This document shows, piece after piece, positions 10,135 through 21,980 of a stretch of DNA of 64,000 bases; position 1 is the first letter of the stretch; each line of letters opens with the position of its first letter. Made by a program: the position numbers and the translations under genes. The DNA is taken from the NCBI GenBank assembly GCA_013398615.1, contig VZSR01000514.1, positions 3,630,669 through 3,694,668 on the forward strand. The letters run 5' to 3'. The stretch comes from Brachypodius melanocephalos. Lineage: Eukaryota; Chordata; Aves; Passeriformes; Pycnonotidae. The notes beneath the pieces are model-generated. The model had not been told where the DNA came from. It saw nothing but the letters and a program-made list of their open reading frames with translations, and made no database searches.

Positions 10135-13100
10135 CTGTTGGAACATTAAAAGAAACCATCACATAAAACCCCAAAAGAACAAACACAGTATTAACTCATG
10201 CTCTCTACTATTAATACAAGTTTTGATTTTTCTCCATTTGTTTATTAGGACTTTTGATTTTATTTTTACTGATAGAACAGTTTATTCATTATACTTCAGC
10301 TTTTTTAATTGGGGTAGTCATCTTGCATAAATCCCAGCATAAAAAAGAAGAACCAGAGCAGGTAGTTTATGGGTATTGCATCAATTGTTCTCTCTCCACA
10401 GACTAACAGTACCTCTCAGGATCAAATCTAGGCTCAAATATATTTAAAAAAAAAAAAAAAAACCAAAACCCCCAGAAATCTAAGCTAAGTTAAATCACCA
10501 CTGTCTCAGTCATATCTTAGAAAACTGAAGGACTAAAAAGTTAATTGCGTTTGGAAACTATATCACACAGGATGTAGAGGAAAATTTACAGCCCTGAGAG
10601 AGCTCTCGCCTGAAGCCATTAACAGCATATTCAGTAATGGAAAAGAATTCTGTGATCTTCAATTCTCTTTTTGTTTGGAAGAGGAAATGCTACCAAAAAT
10701 CACATGTTAGAAACAACAAGTCAAACTTTAATCTTTTGTCACAATTTGAGTTTAGTATGACTAAATTTGCTTTGGTTTCACAAAGAAAACATTTCAGATT
10801 GTTTCTGATTTGAAGTAAACAAAGACTCTGTAAAAATGTTATTGCAGGAAAAAAAAATCCAACAAACAGAAAACCTCTTTAATCAGTATTCCATTCACAT
10901 GTGAGTTTACTTTCCAGCCGTTGAGTAATGAGGACTGCTTGGCTGGATAATCATTCTTATTCCTTTTACTAAGCCTGCTCCATAGCTCATAATGGAGAAG
11001 TAATGGGATGTTGTTTCTGAGACCTGCTAAACAGAATCCACCAACTAACTCCATTCCAATATTCCAGTTGCAACACAATCCTTGATCTTAAAATGGCACT
11101 TCTCTGCAAAGTATTTTTTACTTATTATCTTTAATGTCTTGGTGTCAAGCAGCCAAATTTCCCAAGAAAAGAGGATTAGGGTAGAGTTAGATTATGTGAT
11201 TAAAGGCTCATATTTGTATATGTGTGTAAAGAAGCAGAGAGAAAAAACAGGAGATGGATGAAGCCCTAACAACCTGATCAGAGTTAGTGGAGCCCCTGCT
11301 CCAGCCCCTCCCAGAGCTGTCAGAAGACAATCCATGGCCAGGGTGAAACCCACCAGATCATCAACAAGAGAGATATTTATAGAAAAATACCAACAACAGA
11401 AAGTGTTTAACTTAATGAAGACTTTGTTCAAGTGTCTTGAAAAAGCATGATGACTTTAAAAAAAATGTAGTGAGGGACTAGTAAATGATGTTAAGAAGCT
11501 TGATACTGGTCTAAGATACAAGACAAAAAAGAAAAAATGAGAAATTCAGTCACCACTTTTTACTTCTGCTTCAATATTTTTCCTCTGAATAAAGAAAACA
11601 AAAAGATATTTTGAGGCAATCTTAAAGCAGCAAGATTAAAAAGATGACATTAAGCAAAAGAAAATTAACGCTGTGCATCACTTGAGAAAACTAAACAAAT
11701 ATTAGACTGCATGACTATTCCAAGGGAACACTTTGGCAGCCGTGGTGCTTGGGGTATCTAAAATGAGTAACTGAGAACACACACCAGGAAACAGCAATGG
11801 AGTCGATGACCTAAATGGTCTTTTCCTCATTTTTTTGGACTGAATTTTCATCAATCTATTTACTCAGATGGTTGCAACTCAGTGCTGCTAAATTGCTTTG
11901 GAAGCATCAGCCAGCCAATTCTCCCACTGCCATGTGCTTCTATAATCATCCTTGTTGGAATAAGAACACTATAGCTGCAGAGCACACTTTGTAATGAAGA
12001 ATAACACCATTCTGATTTGCTTGGAGAAAACAAATATTTACATACAAATGGGACTCCCGTATTTTTGTAATTCATTTGTAAACACTCTGCAGCACTGTAT
12101 TCCTAAGTTATTGTGTGTGACTAATTAAAAAACTGTAACACTGTACACACAAACAGTGTTCTGTAATCAGGTGAAAACAAACCAAACTAATACAGTCAAA
12201 TCTGCCTCAGAGGGGATCAGTACTCAAAACCCAATTTGATGCAGTAGTCTGGGCTTTCTTACTAGGCACATGTCTGGATTCAAGCTACTATTTTGGTTCC
12301 TATTCCTACCTGTAAATCTGGGCAAGCCAAGCTGGACTTGGCTAGTTTTGACTGTACTTGGATCACATTTCTTAAAGTCAAGAGAAAGAAATCCTAGGAT
12401 TTTCCACAGCAGAAACAGTTACAAGCACAGAAGTTTCACAGTGTTGTTTTCAGGCTTGCAAATCATCTGGCTCATTAAGGCCCTACAGAAACACCATCCC
12501 AGTAAATGACACGAATTGCTGCTCCATAGCCCTCCACAGATGCAGCAGCGCCCGTTCACCTCCACAGTCTTGGAATCTAATGAATTCCTTGGCTACAGGC
12601 TGCTGCACGCAGAACACTGATGCTGACAACAAATTGCTGCCTACAATTTGGCACAACAGGCCTTGGTAGCAATCAAGAAGCATTACCATCAATTGGATGG
12701 CCGTAGCACGAGCCAGTACAGCAAAGTCTGGAGATGGGGAAGGCATCAGCCTCAGCCTGCAATCAGCTCCCTGAGTCATTGCCCGAGAACTGGGAATTGG
12801 AATTTGCATAGATTGATGATATTTTGTGCCTGCCTGAAAAGAACTCAGGTGACACAGATAATGTATCTCCTAAAAAGGAGCGGAACATTTGCCATCAGGG
12901 ATTGTGTTATCAGTATGAAGCAGCCCGTCTTGTGGCTCTCACTGATTATGGTTTTACCCTTTTACTGGTTTAAACTGGAATCCTATTTGTCTTAGTCAAG
13001 TAGAATTGCAAGTTCTTTTCTGTAATTAGATACAAATTCATTCCAGACATTTTACATCTCTGCTCAATGTTCATCATAATTTCCTTTTTCTAATGTTATT

Positions 13101-14678
13101 TTCAGCATAGGTAATAATCAAAGAAAATAAATCCCCTAAGGAAGTTTTAATTTGAAAAGAGACCTGACAAACATACTGTTTGGAAGAACTGTTAATTCAC
13201 ATGAAATTATTAAAATCCTGCTGCTCTAAGAAATACAATAACCAGTTAATCCAGATGAGTGATTGCCATGTTCATAGCTTCTAAAAATCAAGATATGATT
13301 TAGCATGTAATCATAGATATTCTTTAAGATTAACAGCTTCACCTCATGGTCAGCCATGCCAGAAGATAGCAATGCTCCTTGTGTTTTTGCATGCTGTGCT
13401 TTTCAAACATTTTGGACATTAAATGGGGTGGAATTGAGCTATCTCTGAAAATAGTCACTTTTTTTCCTGCAGTTTCCAAAAGCCCTGGTGGGGAAAAAAA
13501 TAACTGTGGCCACAGCACTGGAAAAGCCTCTTTTTAGACCTTTTATCTTTTTAGTCACTTAATACCGTTGTCTACTATCTAACCATGATTCAAGTGCAGA
13601 TTTGTGTTAAAGGGGAGCTGTGCTTGTTCCCCAGTTCTACAGGACCTGACATGGGATTTAACTCAGAGAAGGATGGATTCAGCTACAGTCTGAACTGTGG
13701 ATCTACAAAGGTATACAGTTATAATTGCATCAAAGTATTTGGAGCCGAGCTATTCCAGATTATGTTAATATGGAACCTAAAATCCCCAGAATCTTTCCAG
13801 TAAATCCATGCCCAGCAGATATCCAGGCCCTTAAAGGTGCAGAGATGCACTGTAGATTTTGCATAGTGAATCTGCATTTTCCACAAGCACTCAAAATGGA
13901 CTAAAAATTAATTCTAAATTACTATTTGTTAGCTAACCAAGCCTATAACTAAAGGGTGCAAATGTAGGTGTATTTCAGAGCTGGCACCTGCACCATCTGA
14001 ACTGATGGCTGGTGACACACAAAGCCAGCAATCCTGTGTCTGTGCCCTGCCTTCCTGGGCTTTGTCAGAACAGTTTCTCCTGATGCAAGACTCTGATGTT
14101 TTAGCATAGAAAGTAACCCCACCAGGCAGGGCTGTAATTTAAGTGCCAGAGAATATAAAAAGAGCCAGCCAGATCCTTGCTGATATCATCTGTGAAATAC
14201 ATAAATAGGCCTAATTCCCAGTTGCACTAAGGCACCTTTGTGCCTCTCTGGCTATCCAAAACCACCAGCACCAGTATCAATGAGCTTACACTTTCCATGA
14301 AGGTGTGGGGTGTGGGAATACTGATAGAAGAAGCTGTCAGTATTAACGACAGCGGGTTCAGAGGGAGGACTGACAGCGAGACACTTTACTCAAAGTTCCT
14401 ATTAGAGGTCCTGGGAGACAGGTGGCTGAAGGATGAGCACCACCAAAGGTTTCCATCTGTGTCTAGGAGGGGTTTCTGCTGAAGAGATATCGCTGCAATA
14501 ATGCTCAGGCTGCAGGAAGGAACACGATGCGAGGAAACCGGGTAAATTAATGCTTTAATAACACCCGAGTAACGGCGTCATCCATTTACCCAAATCAATT
14601 AAATGAAGAAGGAGATTCTCGTTTCTAGGCCGTTGCTAGGACAGGCTCCTGCGCATCCACGTCCCGCATTCCTGAAGC

Positions 14679-14778
14679 NNNNNNNNNNNNNNNNNNNNNN
14701 NNNNNNNNNNNNNNNNNNNNNNNNNNNNNNNNNNNNNNNNNNNNNNNNNNNNNNNNNNNNNNNNNNNNNNNNNNNNNN
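14679..14778. other. Scaffold gap of exactly 100 N
   Basis: A run of exactly 100 undetermined bases, the usual placeholder for a gap of unknown size. It abuts a minisatellite on its right side. Confidence 0.99.
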
Positions 14779-15000
14779 ACCAGCCCCAGCCCCTGCTGCC
14801 CAGCCCGGGATAAAGGGGTGTCCTGGATGAACAGCCCAGCCCCTGTGGCTCAGGATAAAGGGGTGTGCTGGAAGAACAGCCCGGCTCCCAAGGCTGCCAG
14901 CCCGGGATAAAGGGGTCTGTCACAGAACAGCCCTGCGCCTGCAGCCCAGCCCGGGATAAAGGAGTGTGCTGGATGAACAGTCCAGCTCCCAAGGCTGAGG
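14779..15000 (+). repeat. GC-rich minisatellite, unit about 49 bases, at least four copies
   Basis: The core GGATAAAGG recurs at 14808, 14853, 14905 and 14954 (spacings 45, 52 and 49). Each core is followed by GTGTGCTGGATGAACAGCCC-like sequence and preceded by CAGCCCGG. Copies differ by small indels. The array runs straight into the scaffold gap, so its true copy number is unknown. Confidence 0.88.
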
Positions 15001-16551
15001 AACCACAGTCACTTCTAATGTCACTCAGTTCTGTTGCTGCACAAAACAATAAATAAATGTGCCCCTCTCCCTGAGAAAGCAGTACCAATGGGCTTGCATA
15101 CAGGTTTGAAATGAATCTGGAGTTCTGTGATACTACAAGGAGGACAAAAAAAATAGAAAATATTTGTGTCTTTTATAACTGGTATTTTTCCCCTGAACTG
15201 ATAAAAGAAGACTTGCAGGATTAACAGCAATAACACTTTTTCTCACTTTACCTGATCACAGTAATACAATTTTTACTCCAATCTCTGACAAGCATAGATA
15301 ATAAAATTATCTCCATATAAATCTGGTGTTTAAGCAGCAACGACAGCACAATGATAGGGATTCTTGTTTTCTTCAACTGTGTATACAAACATGGGTTCTG
15401 TAACCACTGACAATATAAAAAGCTGTCCAATTTATTTCAATATTGAAAAATCAGGTGTGGGCAGCTAAGGAGCTTCTCCCTATCTGGGGGATACATGGAT
15501 ACATGTCCCTTTTGATCTCCTTCAATTAAGAGCCCTGTTCAGAGATTTTAAAAAAATAATAATTCAAAAGTACTGAAATGTCATAAGCGAGGGTGATGAA
15601 AGTGATTTTTTCTTCCTGAAAAGGGAAGATCTCCACAGAGGGCACCCTTCCATGCCAGAATTCATTCCCTGATTTCCTCCAAACCTCCCTCCAGCTTCTG
15701 CAGGGTGAATTGGCAGTGAAGCCTCGTGCAGAGTTCAACAAGGCAGGCACTGAAAGTTACAGTGGTGCAGCAGCAGCTTTGCCTTTCTTAGCAGACAGAA
15801 TTGCTTTTTTTCTCACCATTTCCTTTTCTCCTTTTCTGTCCTTCTCTGGCATATCTATGTAAAATTATGCTCTCGATGAGTATTGTTGGTAAATGTTTCT
15901 GAACTGGATGCTTAAAGCAGTATTTCAGTCTTTTTTCATCGGAAGCAGTAGGGAAGGAAGCTGAAATGGATGAAGTAGAAATCCAGGTTTGAGGACTGTA
16001 AGAATAACTTGAGCCCAGAGAGAACTAGAGGGGATCACGACAGTCTGGTCTAAACCAAAACTGATTCCATCAGAAGGAGAAAGGTCCTTCTTGGTCAGAA
16101 AGTTCCTAATTCTGCCTCTTCCAGCAGATTTGAGGTGTCTTGTTCATGCATGTGAACTGTGAGTGCCTGTTGTACATACCCAATCATCCAAGTTTTCTCT
16201 TAGAGATTCTCCCACAGCCCAGCAGAGCCTTTCTCCAAAGTTTTCCTGGGGTGAACATTAAAGAAATAAAAGTATGCTTCCACCAGCAAATATCACGGTG
16301 GTACTTTTGTTCTGTACCTAGCAACAAAGTTTTATAATAGCAAACCACACAGCCAATTTTAATGAAATAAATATATTCATTCTCAGAGAGAAGGGCTGGA
16401 AGAAAAGCATATTTTTATCAGAAGTTTCAGGTATGTGTGTCCCTTACAAGTGCCAGGGATTTAAACACTAATGGACTGACTGTGAGTCAATTGCATGAAC
16501 TATTTTATAAGGCCATGAGGTTGGCTCAGCATTGTACTGCATGCCCTTTAC

Positions 16552-16579
16552 ATTTTAACCCTTTCATGAGGGTTAAAAT
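16552..16579. repeat. Perfect hairpin, 11-base arms, 6-base loop
   Basis: ATTTTAACCCT (16552-16562) and AGGGTTAAAAT (16569-16579) are exact complements around the loop TTCATG. Confidence 0.9.
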
Positions 16580-17803
16580 CTTCAGGGAATTTCCTTGCCT
16601 TTAATGATGGTTTGGGGTTTTCAGTTTGGCCATTACCTTTTTTACATTACTAGAAAAATATTAAATTATTGCAATCCAGGAGCTTTGGACACCTAAATGA
16701 TGAACTACACACAGATCTTCTCCTTAGAATAGAACTAAATGGAAAATGAGGAAATCATCAAGGAAACCATATTGACAGAATCTATGCCAAAATATGTTCA
16801 TAATTGTTATTGTTTGGAGCAAGAAAATTGACTTTTTTAACAAAATATAAAAGCCTCCTGCAATTTTGTGATTTTATACAGAAAAAAATATTCTATATTT
16901 ATGGAGGAGTAAGAAGGGAAATGGTATAAATTCCCACAGAAAATATTGATGAGATGAACCTTTCAGGATTCACATAGCAAATTCTGGGTTTAATTAGCAA
17001 CATGCCATAGAACTGGGTGGGTGAGGCACAAAGGGAGTTTATCACCACTGCCAAAGAGCCAGCATTTCTCTCATCCAAGATACTGAGGAACTTGCAGACT
17101 TAGAGAAAAGAGGTAAGAAAGAGATTTCAATAATGTGGTTCTCTGCCTTTTTTTTGTGCAAATTGCTGTGAGTCAGCAGCAATACTGAAGTGAAACCAGA
17201 AGCTGAGGATTTTATCACACCATGCATAACTCACTAATGGACTCTATTTCCTATAGCAAACATCAGAGAAGAAAAGGCTTCAGAAAGAGATTAACTCAAA
17301 TCATCAAGGCAATGTCTGCTGGATACTGTTAAACATGATGGTCCAGAAGCCACAAATGACCCAGGAAGTTTCTAAATAGTTGATTCTAGAAGCTGAAGGC
17401 ATACTTTGCACATGCATATATTTATATTTACTCATATATACGTATGTGTGTATGTGTTTAGAATTTTTTTTTTTTCCACAATGCTGTTATATGTCTTCAG
17501 GTTACTCTCAGCCATACTTGGTCATTGCTAAGGTTTCATGTGCTAAATTCACCTGTTATCTTACTGGTGCACAGAGCTGTGACCTGGAAAATGGTCTGCT
17601 CAGCATCAATTTTGTGGGAGTCCTAGGAGATTACAGATACCCATTCCACCTTTCCTTCTTTTAACATACCTGCACTGTCAGGGAGCAGCCCATTCCAATA
17701 CCTACATGTTTATTATTAATCTGTGCTCTCTGCAAGCCCACAGCCTCTCTAAGGGTCCCCGTGGTGCTGTTGAGAGCCCCCAGACCCTCTGCACACTGCT
17801 CAC

Positions 17804-17934
17804 CAGTCAAAGTCTGCCTCTGTGCACACGCAGGGCTCCGAGGTCATAGCCCCAGCATATTTCCCTTGCATGCATTTCTTCTCCGACTTGCGCTTCCTGT
17901 AGATCCTCTTTGCTCCCATGATGCAGGCTTCTCC
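17804..17934 (-). CDS. SORCS1: SORCS1 exon: 10CC module, cysteines 2-6
   Basis: A 131-base exon with acceptor TTTCCAG, 43 codons and two bases (TG) of a split Cys before a GTGAGC donor. It reads GEACIMGAKRIYRKRKSEKK, then CMQGKYAGAMTSEPCVC, then TEADFD and the split Cys. It supplies cysteines 2 to 6 of the 10CC module (EAC, KKC, EPC, VC and the junction Cys). The basic run KRIYRKRKSEKK is surface-exposed in the family. CMQGKYAGAM and TEADFD are strong SORCS1 markers against SORCS3 (CALGRDHSGS, ANWDFE). Confidence 0.98.
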
Positions 17935-19675
17935 CTGGAAACAAAACCAGAAATATTTCCTTGACGCCCACCAGGCTGTTTGTGTCACCTGGCTTTTCCA
18001 AACCTGTGCAGCAGGAGGTGTTACTCAAGGGAAGAGCACAGGAAGCCAAATGCCATCTCAGTACACTGGAGTTCATTAAAGCTGCTGAAGCTCTAACTGA
18101 AACTAAATCAACTTTTCCAATGCACGCTAAGAAATTATCCGAGATTACTTACGTATCTTACTGGGTTCTGAATTTGTTCCAAAGCCCATAAACATTTGAT
18201 ACAGGCCCATTTCACAGCAACTGAAAATATGGTCTGATTCCTCTGCAATCTGAGGCACAGAGCAGGCTTATTTCTTTGGTCTGACCTCTCTGGGAATATT
18301 TTCATTCAACAGAAACTACTAATGTGTATTTATGTAAATACTTCCCATGGATGAGTTGGGTTTTATGGGGTTTGACTTGTTACGTAAATGCTAGAACTTC
18401 CTATCTTCAGCATCCTGCCTAATATTTCTATCTAAGGAACAAGACTCAGCCTTGCAATCTCAGTGGAAAGGAATTCAAAAGGCAAGAGCACACAGAAGCC
18501 TTCCTAAAAATAGTTCTGCAAGCTCCAAAGCCAACATCCTCAAAGAAATACTGCAAAATCCTTGGTATTTTTGCTTATGCAAGCACAAGAAAGCAAAGAA
18601 CAAAATACAGTGGAGACTCACTTATTACCTTTTATGCTGTTAAAATCGTTGTGGAAAATTTCTTCATGGCTTTGATTTGATGATTTGATGGCATGGAACA
18701 GGAGGGCCTGAATAGCAACTGGTGTAAAATGCTGCGCTTCCTTGAATTTCAAGGAAGCTGTACTGATTTTCAGCATCTAAAGATCTAAGTAATAACTGGT
18801 ATTTTTAGTGTAGAGTGGTGCCTCGTGTGAGCAGCTAGGCTGAGTCAAGCTCCTTCCATTTCGTATTCATTATTAAATTCTTTCCCAGCAAGATAGATAC
18901 AGAAAGACAACCTTTGATGATATAAATGTGTGCTTTGCTCTAGACTTCAGTGGAGCCTGTGGTGCTTATATAACCACAGAATTTGGGCCATATTTTATTC
19001 TAACCTGATGAAACAGAGGCTGTTGTGAAACACAGCTTGGCAGAGCTGGGAAGGTGCCCCAAGGCAGGTGCAGGCACTTGTGCAGAGCACCTCACCTTGC
19101 TGGGCATGAATTCCATGGTTCAGAGAGTGATGCAGCTGCTGCATCCAGGATGCACAGGGCAGGGCATGCGGGGCAATGAACTGGGGAATAAAGTGCCCAG
19201 CTCCCACAGCAGAGGGAGACAGAACAGGAATGAAACAAATGAATGAGGCTAAGAGGGCCAGAAATTGGAGAAACAAATGTGAAACAATTAGAATGGTCTT
19301 AAGACACCGGCTCTGAGGACACAGAAGGATGGAGCAGAGAAAGGAGGTAAGGATGGGGAAATTGGATGGGAGATGTAAGAGTGAATGAGTTCAGCTCTCA
19401 GTGGCAGTTTTTCTGCTGTTGCTGTGTTGTTCAACTCTGCATAAGTATGGGGTCATTGCCTGTGTGCAGGATGACACCCAAAAGACAGCTGTTCACCCTC
19501 CAGGGATCTCAGAGTATCAATCTGAGGCCAACACACCAGAGCAACAGAACAGACCCACCCAGTAAGGGACGAGCTGACACACCAAACTGTCAGGAAAAGA
19601 TACTGGATCGTGCTAATCTTGAGCTGTAGGATCATTATCTACTTCAGCTCACATCCCAGCATCCTCATTTCTCAC
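17935..19675 (-). other. Intron (1.7 kb)
   Basis: No coding sequence found. The only notable element is a perfect 11-base-arm palindrome at 18736-18758. Confidence 0.9.
18736..18758. repeat. Perfect palindrome with two TTCNNNGAA motifs
   Basis: GCTTCCTTGAA and TTCAAGGAAGC are exact complements with one T between. Each arm contains a STAT-type TTCNNNGAA sequence (18738-18746 and 18748-18756). Confidence 0.85.
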
Positions 19676-19793
19676 CTGGCTATGGAGTTGCCAAGGCCTG
19701 TAGTCCTCTTCTGCACACCTCCGATCAAAGATGGATTTGTAGTCTACTTTCACCAGCTGCCACTCTGAGCGGTGGCTGAAATGTCCAAACACA
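19676..19793 (-). CDS. SORCS1: SORCS1 exon: end of propeller and first 10CC cysteine
   Basis: A 118-base exon. The acceptor CTGTAG is followed by T, which completes the split Thr, then 39 codons end at CAG before a GTGAGA donor. It reads VFGHFSHRSEWQLVKVDYKS, then IFDRRCAEEDYRPWQLHSQ. SEWQLVKVDYKSIF is the last propeller strand region shared by SorCS proteins. The cysteine of RRC is the first of the ten that form the 10CC module. RRCAEEDYRPWQL is SORCS1-like, whereas SORCS3 has RHCTKEDYQTWHL. Confidence 0.97.
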
Positions 19794-20776
19794 CTACAGA
19801 ATGCAGCAGGAAGAACATACAGCAAAAGGAAGTCTGGTAGTTACAGAGGTACAGGCACCACGATTTCCAACAGAGATCAATTGCTTTGAAGAGTGACAGT
19901 CCTACTCATTTTCACTGGACTGACAAAGTGAAAGTGAAACTTAGCCTGCTAAATATCTATAACCCTATTAGAAACTGCAAAATTCCGTGTAGCTTTTATT
20001 TTGTTCACTAAGATGCTCCCACTTATGACAATATCCAAATTACTCAACTTCAAGAGTCAAGAGAAGACTTGATGTGGGGCTGGAGACAGTAATACGTTCA
20101 AGAGTTTTATCTGAGTTTTAAGCTTTGGGAATTCCTTCCATGCAAATTAGAATCAGAACCTGAAGGAATATTCTTCATACATCTTTTTTAGCTCAGGTTA
20201 GTTTCCAAACCACATATTCTGCTCATTACAGGTCAGTCAGAAATATTTCCTTTTTTTACAAATCTGATCTCAGATAAAATATCACAGTTTCTGGCATAGT
20301 AAGTACAGATTTATGCATCATGCAGAACTCAGCATACCACATTGAAACTAAACATAATTTTTCATGAGTCAGCCTCCAGGCAACATTTTGTCATTCATTT
20401 TTACAAAAGAATGTCTTCACTTATCTGTGTCTCATTAAAAAAAGAGAATGTGGCAGCAAAAACATAGTTATAAAAACACCTCACCATTTTTCTTCCAAAT
20501 ATTAATCTGTCAACAGTAATTCTGCTTTGTATCACATTCAATTTGAGGAGTCAGGTTTCATGCTGATAAGCTAAGTGATAATGTGTTTGCAGCTTGCAAG
20601 GAACCATGTTGCTAATCCCTCAGTCATATCACAAATAAACTGATGACTTAGCAACAGAAGACTGCACACTCTTGGCTTCACATCATACTTGGTTTGGTCC
20701 CCAACCAGAAATGCCACTTTTCCAAAATGAAATGTGTGGTTCACCTCCACAGCATCATCATGGCATGCTCACTCAC
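19794..20776 (-). other. Intron (983 bases)
   Basis: AT-rich intron. No repeat, RNA gene or coding sequence recognised. Confidence 0.9.
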
Positions 20777-20884
20777 GTCATGATGAGGGTTTCCTCTCCA
20801 GGCTCCCCTAAAACTCCATCTACAAACAGTGGGAGGGATGTGAAACTGTACTTGCTCCAGGATCTCCCTTCATCAAAACTTAAC
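20777..20884 (-). CDS. SORCS1: SORCS1 exon: VPS10 propeller Asp-box SFDEGRSW
   Basis: A 108-base exon with acceptor CTGTAG. Its first base completes Trp, then come 35 codons and two bases of a split Thr before a GTGAGT donor. It reads LSFDEGRSWSKYSFTSLPLF, then VDGVLGEPGEETLIM. SFDEGRSW is a canonical Asp-box. VLGEPGEETLIMT matches SORCS1; SORCS3 has ALVEAGMETHIMT. The exon is too short and split to appear as a good open frame, and was placed by homology and phase. Confidence 0.97.
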
Positions 20885-21888
20885 CTACAGGAGAAAGCAG
20901 AATTAGTGTCTTTTTCCCTTACTCTTCTGTTTTACTTAAGGGGATTCTCTAGTCCACTACAGCTGCTATGGAGAAGTGGAAAACAGCTTCTCTTATTGGA
21001 TTCTGATTTTTTAGTCCTTTAAATACATTTTTGGGGGGCAGGCATCATAAATCAGAGTATTGATCAAGCTTGTCTGACATCATACCACTAACCCATGGCC
21101 AATATTTAAGTGGTAGAAACTAGCAGCTAGGTTAAAGATTGATGCTCAAAGGGCAAAACATAGCCCAAGTGTAAGATTTTTAAAAAAATAAACAAGTGAT
21201 TTTGAATATCTGTTTTTTGAGTCCCCAGTATAAAACATTTTGAGGTTAGTTTTCTGGAGGATGACAGTTTCTTCAGACCAGCAGTCCCCCCTGTGAGGAG
21301 TGTAAGTGAAAGCCTGGAACTACTCAGCATTTCTTAAAACTTGGGTCTGTGTGTTTCAGATTCTGATGTGCCACTAACTGAGGTGGAAGTAAATAATACA
21401 AAACGGCAAAAAGCTCTACTCCACCTCCTCACTCAGGAGTGCTAACTGGCAAGGACACTTTGGCATCATCAGTTCCATAACCCCGAATCTATTCAACAAA
21501 ATTCTGGTTTAAAAGTGCTGCCTGCCACACAGAAGGCAAGCTCATCAATAATTTAGGACTACTTTGATAACTTAATGAGAGACAAAGGCATAAACCATAT
21601 ATATGTTTATATATATATTTATATTTTATAAGCAATCAAATCCAAGAAGCTAAGCTGTGGTAAATCAGGAGTGTTGTGGAATTACACTGATGATATCTCA
21701 GATCTGGCCAAGCCAAAATTACATAAACTGTAATTTCCAGGATTTCTTAGCTTTCTCTGACTTTTTTGACAGTATCTTAACTAATATTTTCCAGATTATA
21801 GCTGCAGAAGACTGGATGCATACTAACTGCCTGCTTCCTGGCATCTGAAAAGAGGGACAGCAGACAAATGCACAAATGCAGTCATTAC
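20885..21888 (-). other. Intron (1.0 kb)
   Basis: No coding sequence. A short AT dinucleotide-rich stretch lies at 21597-21630; nothing else recognised. Confidence 0.9.
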
Positions 21889-21980
21889 CAGAGGTGTCTG
21901 ATAGGCAGAGATGTGTGTTTCATGGCAACAAGCACGCCACCTTGATCCAGGTACAGAACACTGTGCTCTTCCTCAAAGAT
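21889..21980 (-). CDS. SORCS1: SORCS1 exon: VPS10 propeller, VLYLDQGGVLVAMKHT
   Basis: A 92-base exon with a strong T-rich acceptor ending in CAG, 30 codons, then the first two bases of a Trp codon before a GTAATG donor. It reads IFEEEHSVLYLDQGGVLV and AMKHTSLPIRHL. The stretch is essentially identical to recalled mammalian SORCS1. SORCS3 has VWFLDWGGALVAMKHTPLP, so this exon also separates the paralogues. Confidence 0.97.

Larger units (their letters stand above)
10135..17803 (-). other. Intron (7.7 kb) with scaffold gap and minisatellite
   Basis: No coding sequence found. It contains a 17-base A run (10446-10462), a 100-N gap (14679-14778), a minisatellite right after it (14779-15000), and a hairpin (16552-16579). 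The remainder is plain AT-rich sequence. Confidence 0.9.
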
